Source: Paragordius varius (lineage: Eukaryota > Nematomorpha). From it: 64,000 nt of DNA. Made by a program: the position numbers and the translations under genes. The stretch covers positions 14,260,001 to 14,324,000 of the forward strand of contig OZ176051.1 of NCBI GenBank assembly GCA_964247055.1. Reading direction: 5' to 3'. The notes beneath the pieces were generated by a model. The model did no database searches and had not been told where the DNA came from. It was given only the letters and a program-made list of their open reading frames with translations. Below, in pieces: positions 34,671 through 46,871 of the stretch; the stretch's first letter is position 1; each line of letters begins with the position of its first letter.

Positions 34671-35221
34671 CACTACGATTCATATTGGGGTATCTAAATA
34701 CCCCAGACTATATTAAATTTATATTTTAAAACTCTATTAAATAAAATGGTCCCAATTTCCTTATCAAAATTATATAAAAAAGCCGAAATATCCAAATAAA
34801 TATGGTTTTGAAAAGAAGTTCCATATCAAACTACTTAGACGCCTTTTTTATTTTACAACATTTTTGCAAAATATCGTTATTTAATTTTAAAGCTAAATTA
34901 AAAGCTAATTTTTCATTTAAATCACATTTAACATTGATAAAAACAGAAAAAGCGGTTTATTTTGTATTATTTATAATTAGCTAATGCACACTGTCATGTT
35001 CACTAATTTTTTCCTTTGTTATATCTTAAAATTAGTAATATCAAGTATTTTTAAATATAAATTTTTATAAATTTCGGTTCATTATGTTACAAATGTGCAA
35101 GTTTTTCCCAAATCAGAATTCATTCCATAATTTTTGAATTATTCATTTTAGACAGGCCTGGGGATCCAACTGCCCCAATCTGAATCGAAGGACAAAAATA
35201 AATGTGTTTTGTATACAAATG
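34671..35221. mobile_element. TTAA family A element, copy 1
   Basis: Flanked by TTAA on both sides (34667-34670 and 35222-35225). The left end is CACTACGATTCATATTGGGG followed by the hairpin GGGGTATCTAAATACCCC; the right end has GGGGATCCAACTGCCCC, then TGAATCGAAGGAC, and closes in TGTATACAAATG, corresponding to the TTGTATCCAAGTG end of better copies. 551 bp, non-coding. Confidence 0.78.
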
Positions 35222-35225
35222 TTAA

Positions 35226-35637
35226 TAAACTGAAATATATAAAAAAATTATTCAAAAATACTTGATATTTCTTATTTTAAGCTAAAACCGAAAGGTAAAA
35301 ATTTAGTCAACGTGACATATATGCAATGGTAATACAAAATAAACCGCTTTTTTTATCAATGTTAAACGTGATATAAATAAACAATTTTCTTTAGTTATAC
35401 CCTTAAAAATGAAGACGATATTTGCAAAAATTTTATAAAATAAAAATGGCGTCAAAGTAGTTTGACATGGAACTTTTTTCTCAAAACAATTTAGTTAGAT
35501 ATTTTGGCATATTTATTTAATTTCTAGTAGTAGCACATTTAAATTAGCACCGTTTCCTTCAGTAGTTTTTTAAACCTAACTCAAATTTAGTTTGGGGTAT
35601 GTGAATACCCCAATTTGAATCGAAGTGTTAGGGAAAA
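35226..35637. mobile_element. TTAA family A element, copy 2 (left end missing)
   Basis: It starts abruptly in family-interior sequence and ends with GGGGTATGTGAATACCCC, then TTTGAATCGAAGTG, followed by TTAG where intact copies have TTAA. It abuts copy 1, so one of the two may have replaced part of the other. Confidence 0.65.
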
Positions 35638-35749
35638 ACCCAAAGGTATTAATCATGCATTAGCAGTACAAATTATACCACTTCTTCTATTTCTATCAAT
35701 GTTAGATGTGATTAATATAATAAATAAGCTTTAATTTTAGCTTTTTTAA

Positions 35750-36307
35750 CACTTGGATACAACACATTATTTTCAGTCCTTCGATTCAAATTGGGGTAGT
35801 TGGATACCCCAGGCCTAAAACTAAATTCTTTAAAAAATATGGAAGGAATCGAAACCATGGCAAATTGCACTTATATAACATTAATAAACCGATAAATATA
35901 AAAAATTTTATTCTAAAATACTTGATATTACTTATATTAAGCTAAAACCGAAAGGTGAAAATTTCGTCAATGTTTGTGAGAAATGATCAAATTGAAAAAT
36001 AATACAAAATCAACCGCTTTTTCTATTTCTATCATTGTTAGATGTAATTAATTAGCTTTAATTTTACCCTTAAAATTAAATGAGGACAATATTTTGCAAA
36101 AATTTTGTAAAATAAAATTGGCTTTGAAGTAGTTTGACATGGAACTTTTTTCAAAACAAAATTTTATTTAGATATTTTGGCATATTATATAATTTTTATT
36201 AGGATCGAAGAATAAATTTAAATTGGAACCGTTTCCTTCGGTAGTTTTAAAAATCCTAACTTAATCTTAGTCTGGGGTATTTAGATACCCCAATTTGAAT
36301 CGAAGTG
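35750..36307. mobile_element. TTAA family A element, copy 3
   Basis: Flanked by TTAA on both sides (35746-35749, 36308-36311). The left end is CACTTGGATACAACACA, then TCCTTCGATTCAAATTGGGG and a hairpin GGGGTAGTTGGATACCCC; the right end has GGGGTATTTAGATACCCC, then TTTGAATCGAAGTG. 558 bp, no coding sequence. Confidence 0.85.
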
Positions 36308-36830
36308 TTAAAATAAAATAAACAGGATGTTTTGCAAAAACATTGTAAAATAAAAATGGCGCTTATGTAGTTTGATATAAAACTATTTTTAAAACTAAAT
36401 TTTTAAGATATTTCGGGTTATTTTTATAATTTTTATGAGGACAGAAGCATAAATTTAAATTGGGACAGTTTCTTCCAGTAGTTTTTTAAAAATATCAAAT
36501 TGAATATCGCTAGTATTTAGATAACCCAAAAGTGTTAGTTTTAAGTCAAAAATTAAGTTTTCTCTTCTATTTATATCTCCTTTAACATTGATAGAGAGAA
36601 AAGTGGTATATTTTGCATTATTTTTATATTTAGCTTTTGACATGTCACGTTGGCTAAATTTTTACCCCCTTTTTACATATAGATAAGTAATATAAAATAT
36701 TTTTGATTTTTTTTATATTCGGTTTATAAATGGTATATAAGTCCAAATATTTTTTAAACAAGCCTGGGATATTTAAATACCCCAATTTAAATCGAAGGAC
36801 TGAATGAATGTGTTAAATCCAAGTGGTCTT
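36308..36830. mobile_element. TTAA family A fragments, head to head
   Basis: From about 36330 to 36520 the sequence follows the right half of the family in plus orientation. From about 36535 to 36820 it follows the family in inverse orientation, ending GATATTTAAATACCCC, TTTAAATCGAAGGACTG. This looks like two truncated copies joined, or one element with an inverted internal part. Confidence 0.55.
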
Positions 36831-37139
36831 TTGATGAAATCTATGGCAATGTATAATTCACTACACTTCAGTAACTTTCCTTTTTTCTTTATAACAAGGT
36901 AGATACAAAAAATATCCTGTAAAATTGACATATTTTGCAAGATATATATAAAAATTCTATGATACATTTGGGTTAATATTAGCAAATAATTTAGGAAAAG
37001 TGTAATACTTAGGTGTTTAATCTAAAATCGCAAATAATCTCATAAAATTTAAATTAAATTTTTTGGTGAAAGCTAAATGCTAAACACAATTATCATATCT
37101 GTGCAAAAAATATCTATTATATATATTAAATTTTTAGAT

Positions 37140-38560
37140 CCGGGGTCCCAAAGCTCCACATTTTAAGTCCGAAACCACTTTTTGTCGCATATATATCTTA
37201 ACATCTTAGATTTTTTTGAAAATACATAATCAGTTCATATATTTAATATCTGTTTATTTAACCGTATTTTATGGTATTAAGATGACAAAATGTTCTAAAA
37301 GTCCTACTAATGTATTTAAAACACTTTATATGTAATACTGCGCACAAAATTGGGGATTCTGGTAATATATTTATATTATAAAGGTATTAGGATTTTATGA
37401 CGCTTTTTCTTTCGGACCTTGCTGCTAAAACTGTTTCCACTTTTGTGGTATTTGCAAATCAAAAAATTGCAAATACGCACATTATAAATAAATTATTAAT
37501 TAATGCAACAATCCAGGAAATCCCTTAAATATAAAATAAACTGCATTGAATGTCTCGAATTTCCCTCTAAGGTGGGCTAATTTCTTTAAAATGAAAGCTA
37601 ATCCAATATTTTGGGATATAATTTTTGACAGGCTAGATGGTGATATAAAAATTTTTTTGGAAAAATATATTCTTTGTTCAAAAATAATTTAGCATAGATA
37701 CATCGTATGTTATATTATTTTTAGACATGGTAAAAAAGGTATAAAGAAACTTCAAGTTTAAAGATCTAATTTTAAAATTTGAATATATAGTTTTTTCGGC
37801 ATTGAGATACACAGTCCACACGAAAAATATATTTTCTGATAGAGTGTCAGGATTGTGGCAGTTTTGGTTTTGGGTGACTCTTTTGTGGTCCTCAGAGCAA
37901 ATGATGGCAAAACACACATTTTATTAAGGAAAACTTTTATGAAAGTTATGCTTTATTCCAAAAAATATGGATATATTATAAACTATATATGAAAAACGAA
38001 CATAATTAGATGTGAATTCAGAAAGTGCGAAATAAGAGCCGTCTAAAATGGCCTAATTTTTTTAAAATGTGGGCGAAACATTTCGAAAATTTTAAAGATA
38101 TGCCATATTTTGACATCAAAAACTTTTTTTAAAAAAAGGATACTTTGCTAAAATTTAATGAGACAAAATTTTGAGGCGAGTTTTAAGGAGTGCGGTGAAA
38201 ACGCTATATAAACACCTTTTCGATGATCCATCGCTTTATTAAGAGATTTGTTATAGACAAAATAAATCTATTTATTACCTCTTTTACAAAAAATCGTTAA
38301 AAATTTCACGTCTAAAACATTATCAAATCAAAAATCTGATGTATTGGAAAGTTTAGCATCATTGTATTACATGGAAGAAATGTGTAATATCTTTAATTTA
38401 TACCGCTTCCACCATGATTCAAATACCTTAAAGCTTTCTTTCCCAAAATTTTGCTATTTAAATTTTTAGGCAAAATATCCAATTTTTATTCGGAAAAAAA
38501 ACTATATCGTGCATTATCGATATTATTGCCTGAGAGCCAACTAATTTTTGACGAGTCCAA
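37140..38560. repeat. Two diverged tandem units of about 475 bp
   Basis: Corresponding words recur about 475 bp apart: AATTGCAAATACGCACATTA (37467) against AATGATGGCAAAACACACATT (37899), and GTGGGCTAATTTCTTTAAAATG (37573, shortened here) against ATGGCCTAATTTTTTTAAAATG-like at 38047. Related words appear near 40612 and 51230-51360. Non-coding repeat of unknown type; similarity is moderate. Confidence 0.4.
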
Positions 38561-38577
38561 AAATTAGGGTCTTTTAA

Positions 38578-39159
38578 CACTTGGATACAACACACTCATT
38601 TTAGTCCTTCGATTCAAATTGGGGTAGTTGGATACCCCAGGCCTGTTTAAAATCAAATACTTTAAAAAGTATGGAAGCAATCGAAACCAAGGCAAAATTT
38701 TGCACTTATATAACATTAATAAACCGAAATATAAAAAAAATTTTATTCAAAAATACTTAATATTACTTATTTTGAGCTAAAACTGAAAGGTAAAAATTTA
38801 GTCGACGTGAAATGTGTCTAATTGTAAAATTAAAAAATAATACAAAATAAACCGCTTTTTCTATTTCTATCAATGTTAGATGTAATATATATAAAAAATA
38901 AGCTCTAGTTTTACCCTTAAAATTAAATGAAGACGTTATTTTGCAAAATTTTTGTAAAATAAAAATGGCGTCAAAGTAGTTTGAGATGAAACTTTTTTTT
39001 CAAAACAAAATTTTATCAAGATATTTTGGCATATTTATATAATATTTATCAGGATAGAAGCATAAATTTAAAATGGGACCGTTTCCTTCAGTAGTTTTTT
39101 AAAAATTTTAATTTAAATTTAGTCTGGGGTATTTAGATACCCCAATTTGAATCGAAGTG
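38578..39159. mobile_element. TTAA family A element, copy 4 (best preserved)
   Basis: Flanked by TTAA at 38574-38577 and 39160-39163. It starts CACTTGGATACAACACAC, then the hairpin GGGGTAGTTGGATACCCC; it ends with GGGGTATTTAGATACCCC, then AATTTGAATCGAAGTG. 582 bp. The two ends differ: the left has an extra outer block of about 30 bp before the shared GATTCAAATTGGGG word. No coding sequence. Confidence 0.87.
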
Positions 39160-39421
39160 TTAAAATCGCCATTTAAAAGTTAAAATTTTATGAAAATGTT
39201 GCTTTGTATAATTAGTTTATGTTTTATTTTAGTGTTTTTTTTAAGGTATTTTTTCACGAAAATATTTTATTTAGCTAAATAACTTTGCCATTTTTTGATA
39301 TTGATATTAAGTAGACTATGATAATCCCGAATTTTCAGAAAATATATATTTGACAGCATATATTCTATATAATTTAATAATGTTAAACTCTTGTTTCACT
39401 TTGGCTGAAATTTTTTGCTTT

Positions 39422-39994
39422 CACTTCGATTCAAATTGGGGTATCTAAATACCCCAGACTATATTTAAGTTGAAATTTTTACAAACTACGGAAAGAAACG
39501 GTCCCTATTTAAATATGCTTCTATCCTGATAAAAATTATATAGATACCGAAATATCTAAATAAAATTTGATTTTGAAAAAAAAGTTCCTTATCAAACTAC
39601 TTCGACTGCATTTTTATTTTGCAAATTTTTTTTAAAATATCGTGTTTATTTGATTTTACAACTAAAATGAAAGCTAATTTTTTATTTATATTATATCTAA
39701 CATCGAGAGAAACAGAAAAAGTGGTTAATTTTGTATTATTTTTAAATTTAGATATGCACACATGTCATGTAGACTAAATTTTTACCTTAAGGTTTTATCT
39801 AAACATAAGTAATATCAAGTATTTTTGAATGAAATTTTTTTATATATTTCGGTTCATTATGTTATAAATGTGCAAATTTTTGCCATGGTTTCAATTCATT
39901 TCATATTTAAAATATTTAATTTTAAATAAGCCTGGGGTATCTAACTAGCCAAATTTAAATCGAAGGACTGAAATGGATGTGTTGTATCCAAGTG
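39422..39994. mobile_element. TTAA family A element, copy 5 (inverse orientation)
   Basis: It begins CACTTCGATTCAAATTGGGG with hairpin GGGGTATCTAAATACCCC and ends TGTGTTGTATCCAAGTG followed by TTAA (39995-39998). The left flank is GCTT rather than TTAA. The interior is in opposite orientation to copies 3 and 4, sharing words such as AACGGTCCC and CTATCCTGATAAAAATTAT. Confidence 0.82.
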
Positions 39995-40009
39995 TTAAAC
40001 TTCTAGTTT

Positions 40010-40198
40010 TTTATTCCATTCTATGCTTCAAAATACCATAAAACACGGTATATTTTTGCAGATAATATTTTTAAACAAATACGCATTTTTTTAAACTATA
40101 CTCTAGCATATTCGATAGCGTTTATTTCACAAGAGGGCGAATATTCGAGTTAGGATAGTTTAATATATACAAATATTTTAAAATTTTTTACCACGAAA

Positions 40199-40241
<43 letters not shown>

Positions 40242-42240
40242 CAGTAAGGCCCAAAAGGCATCAATATATATATTTTGTTAAGATTTTTTTTGCTGTATAT
40301 CGCGCATTGATAATAAATTTTGAATCACGGATTGCGAAACTAGCAGAAAACACCTTAAAATCTTTTCGTTGAGAAATTATTATGTCTTTGAAATACTCTC
40401 CTGACCCAACGCTATCGGACTATAGCCTCTTATGGGACACGAGCCCAAACGACAGCACTTTTAAATTACGAAAACGCTGAAAAAGTGCTTACGAATAATT
40501 TGCTGCAAATGCACGATATTTGGAATAAAATTAATTCATTTCCTTTCATTAGACATGACTTTATTACACCAAGTAGACGGAGACTTCGAAAGTTTCAAAA
40601 TTTTTGCCACCATAAAATGGGCTAATTTATTAAAATAAAGGCAACGTTTATTTGAGGAATAGCCCATTTAAAGGGGGCTAAAAAATCTAATCATTCGAAG
40701 TTCATATATAAAATGTTAAATTTGATAATATTGTTTTGCTTTTTTAATGTATTAATAATAATTTTGGAATCAAGCAAAGAGCTATGAATTTTATTTGGCA
40801 TAATGCGCGCAAATGCGATTTTTCAATACGGTCATTCGAAGGTCAACCAAGCACCATTATAATCCTATACATTGGTATATCCGAATATATTAATATTTTC
40901 AGGATTTTTTATTTCCCAATTTCGTGACTGTTATACCATGGCAGAGAATATTTTAAACAAATTTAATAATTTATTTTTATGTGAAATTCTATCAAATTAT
41001 CCTAAGAGGCGGCCTAAACCTGCCTATAATTTTTTATTTTGGTTTTTAATGATAAATGATCGATCTCCTTTTTAAACCGAAGCTGTTTTTTTATTTAATT
41101 ATATAATAGTATATGATATGAAAATTCATAAAATAATTTTAAACATTTTCCGCTGTATATAGTTTTATAGATTGACGACACATTTTAGCCTGCTTGTTGG
41201 CTTAAACGTAATGTTTTAACGCGCATTTAATGCATTTAACCTTGGGAGGATGATAGTTAGATGAATACCATAAATAAGCAAGAAAACTTCTATAGTATAC
41301 AATGTGTATAGTTAATTTATCGCACTTTCAGAATCTTTGATTTTTTTCCACTGTGAGAGTCACAGAATTATTATTTAGGTATTAATGTGATCTGCTATTA
41401 ACCAAATGAAATTTAATAACTACTCCCGTGTGTTTATTGATTTTTATAAATGAACGATATTAAGGAAGGACTATATATGGTATGTTAATACAGAAAAAAA
41501 ACTCAGATAACTATATAATTTCCGGTTTATTAACGCTATGATTAAATTTTATTAGTAATGTAATCAATTTACCTTCGAAGCTTTTTTCACATTAAGTATG
41601 GCTTCCTTTAAAAAAATATAATAAAAAAGACGGTGGTAAAATTATTCTATATAAATGTACTCCATATTAGATATCATTTTTGCATATTATTATATATATA
41701 AAAAAATAATTATTTATTAGCTAGGAGTGAAGAAGTTAGTTAATTTGAATTATCTGCTAATGGTATTAAAGAGAACTTACATTACAAAATCCTTATGGTT
41801 ATTATTGAATGTTCATTCCTTTAAGCCTTAAAATATTATCTTATACATAAAATTTTTGCTCTAAGTTCGCATGCCGTATGCGGCCCGCGAAAATTTTGGA
41901 ATGCTAATTTGCAAAAACCACTACTTGGTAAAATTGATATTTCTTAGATATTTTTTTCTAAATAAATCTCTCCAAATAGCAAGAACGAGAAAAATTGTTG
42001 CATTCCGTTTTCTTTTTGTAGTCTTATGTATAAAATTAAATTATTTATGAATGCCCATATATATTTCGAATGCTGCCTGTCATAATTTTGAGTTATAGCG
42101 ACCCCCAAAGTCAATTGTGTTTAACACTCTAAAATTTAAATATTCTTCTATCCCAAAATTTCATAAAGAACAATCTGTTTGTTGTTTAAAAAGATATAAT
42201 ATTGTTGATTTGTTTAGTGGTATGGTTTCGATTATTATTA
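40010..42240. other. AT-rich stretch with simple repeats, no gene recognised
   Basis: An (AT)n run lies at 40204-40238. About 40430-40690 is related to the 475-bp repeat at 37.1-38.6 kb (word AAATGGGCTAATTTATTAAAAT near 40617, shortened). A 67-codon open frame at 40872-41075 lacks any recognised motif. Near 41870-41895 the words GCATGCCGTATGCGGCCCGCG resemble, in part, the subterminal part of the hAT at 18384-20698 (GCATGCGGCCCGCG). Confidence 0.45.
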
Positions 42241-42242
42241 GT

Positions 42243-42525
42243 GTCAAATCAAATTTCACCCTTGAATAATTCAAAATCCTCAAATAAATGATGTGTTTTT
42301 TTAGGATTTAAAATTACCTATAAATATATATTTAAAAAATTAAAATTTGTTTAAAATCTATATAACACTGAAAAAATTAGAAACTATGCCATAAAGATGT
42401 ATTTTATATTAATAATGAGTTATATTAGCCCCAGATTAATTTTTCCGGTAAATTTAAATTGTTTGAGGGTTAATTCTATATTGCTTGTGGGGTAATTTGA
42501 ATTGTTTAAGGGTATAATGTAAATA
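42243..42525. mobile_element. Palindromic element, TTTACA(N)TTCAAATTCA family, copy 4
   Basis: The left end has AAATTTCACCCTTGAATAATT, partly matched by AATTTGAATTGTTTAAGGGT at the right; the inner word AATAATGAGTTATATTAG is shared with copies 1 to 3. The ends are diverged and approximate. Confidence 0.5.
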
Positions 42526-42929
42526 TTTATATTAATATAGCTAAGTCTATGCCCAATAAAATATAAAATTAATGGACTGGTCATTATATAAAGTTCCTTA
42601 GACATTAATAAGTTAAAGCTATAATTAAATAAGTTTTATAAAATGAAATCAAAGCTAAAAAAACATAAAAAGTTTTATAACAGGCTTGTAAATTGAAAGG
42701 TCTTTATGTCAGTTTTGTCTAAATACGATAGTAATAACACTAGCTATTATATGTTATTGACATGAGAGTGTGATTGACCCTTTTGGTAATATGGAATAAA
42801 AATAAATGCTTTTTTAAATATAAACATGCCCAAATAGTTTTATATAAATTGCATTACAAGTAAAATATTTGCTATAAATTATACTCAAAAAGCTTATACC
42901 ATAAACTCGGTTAATAGGCCCCACACAAT

Positions 42930-43151
42930 TTGATGAACGTCATCAAAAAAATAATTTTGCTTCTTAAGATTCGACGGGTTAATAGAAAGTGGCCTTGTAA
43001 ATACATGGCTTTTACCTTGCCAAGCCCCACACCAACGTCAAATCGTTTCGGCGAACTCACGAATAATTTGCCGCAAAAGACAATCAATTATTATGGCGTG
43101 GCATTCAATCCGTATTGGACGGAATTTGTAGAGCCGAAGGATTATATTTAA
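42930..43151 (+). other. Isolated 73-codon open frame, less AT-rich
   Basis: The segment 42969-43145 is clearly richer in GC than its surroundings and stays open on the plus strand, reading KWPCKYMAFTLPSPTPTSNR and then INYYGVAFNPYWTEFVEPKDY. An AG immediately precedes 42970, so it could be a single exon or a relict of an inserted gene. I recognise no family, and no adjoining exon was found. It may equally be a fossil fragment. Confidence 0.25.
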
Positions 43152-43589
43152 TATAATTGATTTCCTTTCAAAGCTACATGAAACAAAAACTGTTAGGGAC
43201 TTTGGAATACACTGGTAACTAATAAAATATTATCTTTTAATTTTTATACAATATAACCTTTTTTCTTTGCAAAGTGTGGGTTTCGGAATCTAGCCTCACC
43301 ACAAAGTGTATTAGTGAATATTTCTTAAAATAATAATGGAAGCATGCTCACGATTTTTATCAACTTTTTGTAAAAGTATCCTTTATATTCAATGATTTTT
43401 TTGTCTAGTAATATTGAAAGGGCTAAAATTATACACTATAAAACTAAATACATCTGATTATAGTTTTTTGCCTTCGAGAATAACTTAATATTTGATACTT
43501 ACACCTTTAGATTGATTTTAATCCCAAATTTCAATAATCACAAACTTTAAGTGATTACAGTATACGTGAATATATATTGCTAGGAAGTT

Positions 43590-43700
43590 AATTATTGCCA
43601 AATAGCATATGTCAAAAGAATTATAAGTGGCTAATAATAAAGTAAATGAAAATAACTATAAGCCAATAATAAGCTATTTGGCAATAATTAATTAATTAGT
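43590..43700. mobile_element. Small fold-back palindrome
   Basis: AATTATTGCCAAATAGCATA near 43590 faces AGCTATTTGGCAATAATTAA near 43672. Arms of about 20 bp are separated by about 65 bp. Probably a tiny MITE; no coding sequence. Confidence 0.5.
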
Positions 43701-44575
43701 AAGTAATATATACTTACTAATATACTGTAAAATCAACGTTTAATGGTGACAATCTATATAACGAATTATTTTTTCCCAATACTAAAAAATCATAAATCAA
43801 GATTATATTTTTCTAATCCAATCATACCATACTCAGTTATTATGTTTGTATAATGGCTGGCTAAAATGTAAGTTATAATTTTGCGATTTTAAATTTTAAT
43901 GTAATTAAAAATTCAATGACCATTTTATTTGTTAATTAAGGTTGTAAAATTAGTTGGACAATAAAACTACCATTATAAAACTATTATTTACTATTTAAAT
44001 TATCATTTTAGTGTGCAATGAATGGAATATAGATAAATCTTAAATACATTAAGAAAAAATGATTTATCAAAGTCTATTAAAGCGTAAATGCATCCATTTT
44101 TCAAGAAAAAAATAATGAAGCAAGGGGTAACCCTTATACGATCTCAAAAGATTTTGTATGATTTTTATTCATGAATATTGTTCAATGTCTGGGTTTACCC
44201 AGGTTAAATTAATTTTCAAAAATGGGTCTGCAAAATTTATCGGGGGATAATATTTTTTTTAGGATGATGTGCTAATATTGATTTTGGATTTATGCTAAAT
44301 TTAATTCTGATTCTGCCCCATGGTAGATGAACAAATTATTATATATTGTTACGTTAACCGTTGAGTTTTGATCGATTTTGAATACTACTGTTAAATTTTT
44401 CTCGTGTACAGAAGTAACGAATCTTAAATAAATCATCATCTGAAGGCATTATGATTCTAGTAACCCTATTAAAATTCGCGAATGTGTGTTTTATGTCGTA
44501 TATTAAAAATATGATAGTTAAAAACTCATTTTTGATTAATTATTTAGGGTGTCATATATTTTTACCAGATTTTTA
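43700..44575. other. AT-rich stretch, nothing recognised
   Basis: I see no coding signal, inverted repeat or known element in this interval on either strand. Confidence 0.4.
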
Positions 44576-44579
44576 GTAA

Positions 44580-45640
44580 TAATGTAATTATGAAGAGAAA
44601 TTGTTTATTATTTTACAGACATTGTATCGGCCATTTGGCTCATCTCTTAGATACATAAGAAAGCGGTGGTATAAAAATGATTGTCTTTTGGGTAATCCAT
44701 TCCACAATCCCTTTTCCAATGTCTTCCAAATTATTTTAGTACTGCTATCTTTACTCTGCTTAGGTGTGCCACATTGATGCAAGGAGGTTATAGTTAGATG
44801 ACCCTATGTTAGAAGAATAGGGGGACGATTTTCTCACCGAAGCGATTTTAAGGGATTACTGGTTATGTTGTGTGAGATGGTAGCTTTTTCAAGAGCGAAA
44901 TCACTTTGCCATATTTTTTGGTCTTTCCAGTCGATTTTCGATTAGTGAAGAAGCGTTGTATAAATATGACTTAATATGCTTCGAAAATTCATAATAAATA
45001 CCGTTCTCATACAGACACCGAGTATCGTCTTGCCGTTGGTATTAATTTTGACCAAACGACCTCACAACATCATGGCTCGGATTTTTCCTGATCTTTGTGT
45101 TAATAAAACAATTACGCGTCACAGTCAAGATATTCTACGAAAAATATTCCCTTTCGCGACGTCAAAGCACGAATCTACACTAGAGCAATTTTTTTCGATT
45201 TGACGCTATATTGTGTGAGGCTTATTTACCGAGTTTATTGGTGTATCTCATTGCTATAAGTGACTGCTGATTGTTTATTGTGATGCATAAAAAATTCTTA
45301 TTTCTGTGGAGTTTGAGTGGGTGATTCATCCAATAACTCTTGCCCGTGATAGTGTTTGCAGTTGTGTGGTCTACCAGAGCGTCCGCTGTCTACATTGGAA
45401 TGACAACTCAAAGCTATGTATCACATGATTTAATCGATGGATTATGCCCACCATATTTTTTCACTAGCATACGATTTAACTTCTCTTATTTATAATAAGA
45501 AAAGCAATGCCTACCGCAAATATACTTTTTGAGGTACGAAATTTGACAATAAGTGATCAAAATTAGACGCTATCTTTTGACTGTCAAATTGTGGTCTTAT
45601 GAAGGTGAATGGCATATCAAGGATGACTCAAAATAATGCA
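44580..45640 (-). other. GC-richer relict, possibly an old DNA transposon
   Basis: This 1-kb stretch differs in composition from its flanks and contains protein-like but broken pieces. On the minus strand one reads NVDSGRSGRPHN near 45400, reminiscent of the GRSGRPR linker after the DNA-binding domain of Tc1-type transposases, and another reads KGLWNGLPKRQSFLYHRF near 44700. The pieces lie in plausible order for a Tc1/mariner remnant, but no catalytic motif could be read and no terminal repeats were found. Tentative. Confidence 0.25.
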
Positions 45641-46870
45641 TCTGGTATAATATGTAAATTATAAAAGTATTTTTTGTCCTTAAGTGTTAGCACCTTAACA
45701 TGTTTTATAAATGACGAGATGGTCCTGTTCTTTATATTTATATCTCGGTGCCTCTTGTCTGCCAATATTTGTTCTGAAAGCCTATCACCTACTTTATCAA
45801 AAAAAAGTCAGCTACCCTAAACCTTCAAGAAGTCCCCTAAATTTGTATAAAGTTAAGGACTTTGGCTGTGATTAAATTATAATAATAAAATGCACATTGT
45901 TTTTTATCTTAGGTGTCATATAAAATATTTATAAAATTTTTCATTTTTATCGGTTCCCAAACCAAAATACATTTTTTTATTTTGATGGTCTTTCAAGGAA
46001 GGATATAATAAAAATATTAATATCAAAATTAATTTATTTTTATAATTCTCATTATTTTACATATAGCTATATATTTTTTGATATGTAAAGCTTAGCTCTC
46101 GAATCTTGGGCGAAAAAAATAATGAAAACTAATTACCAATACAATAATATAAACATTTTATGAATAATAATAATTGAATATATAATGTTTTAGAGATATA
46201 CTCCAAAACTTTTTTAATATATTAAATTATTGCACATAACTCTACAATTTGTTGCAAAAATCTTTGACCAATATGAGACTTGAGAATATTTCATCGTTTC
46301 ATATATGAATTATTATAGTAGAATTAATACATGCATTGTTAAAGTAAGCCACATTACAAATATTAATATAAAAAATAATAAAAAAGAATAATCATGATAG
46401 TCTTATAAAAAAATCAATCATTTTTGCATTTTTCTTCACTCACGTTTTTACACAAGCCAGTTAAAGACTATCCTGATAAATTTATTATTTCGATTCTCTT
46501 CAATCGTTTTGAAAAAATGTGTGATAAAAATTATTAATTTTATATGATTCCGGAATAGCTAATTGATATATATTTTTTCCATAGTTCAATTTGTATTGGA
46601 TTACTGATTAGTTTTAATTAGATATATACAATAGTTTCAAATTTTATAGATTGCTCTTCGTATTTTATGGTATGCGATTTGTATGTTTTTTCAATTCTCT
46701 CGTTATAGTTATATGTGCATGGTATCCACTAATTTTTTGCACAAGATTTTTTTCATATTTATCTGTAAAACCAATAATATTGTACAAAATGAATAAACAA
46801 CCTTAAAGCTGATATAACTGAGATTCATATCTATTTTTTGTGTATCACGACTTAAATTTTTCACCATAAA
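45641..46870. other. AT-rich region upstream of the FARP-like gene
   Basis: No coding signal recognised. The interval presumably includes the promoter of the gene starting at 46872, but I see no distinctive promoter element. Confidence 0.35.
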
Positions 46871-46871
46871 C

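Noticed and set aside
34671-39994. CRISPR-like array from repeated GGGGTATCTAAATACCCC words
   Set aside because: Spacing is 100-550 bp, words are paired as element termini with TTAA flanks, and the setting is a spliced animal genome.
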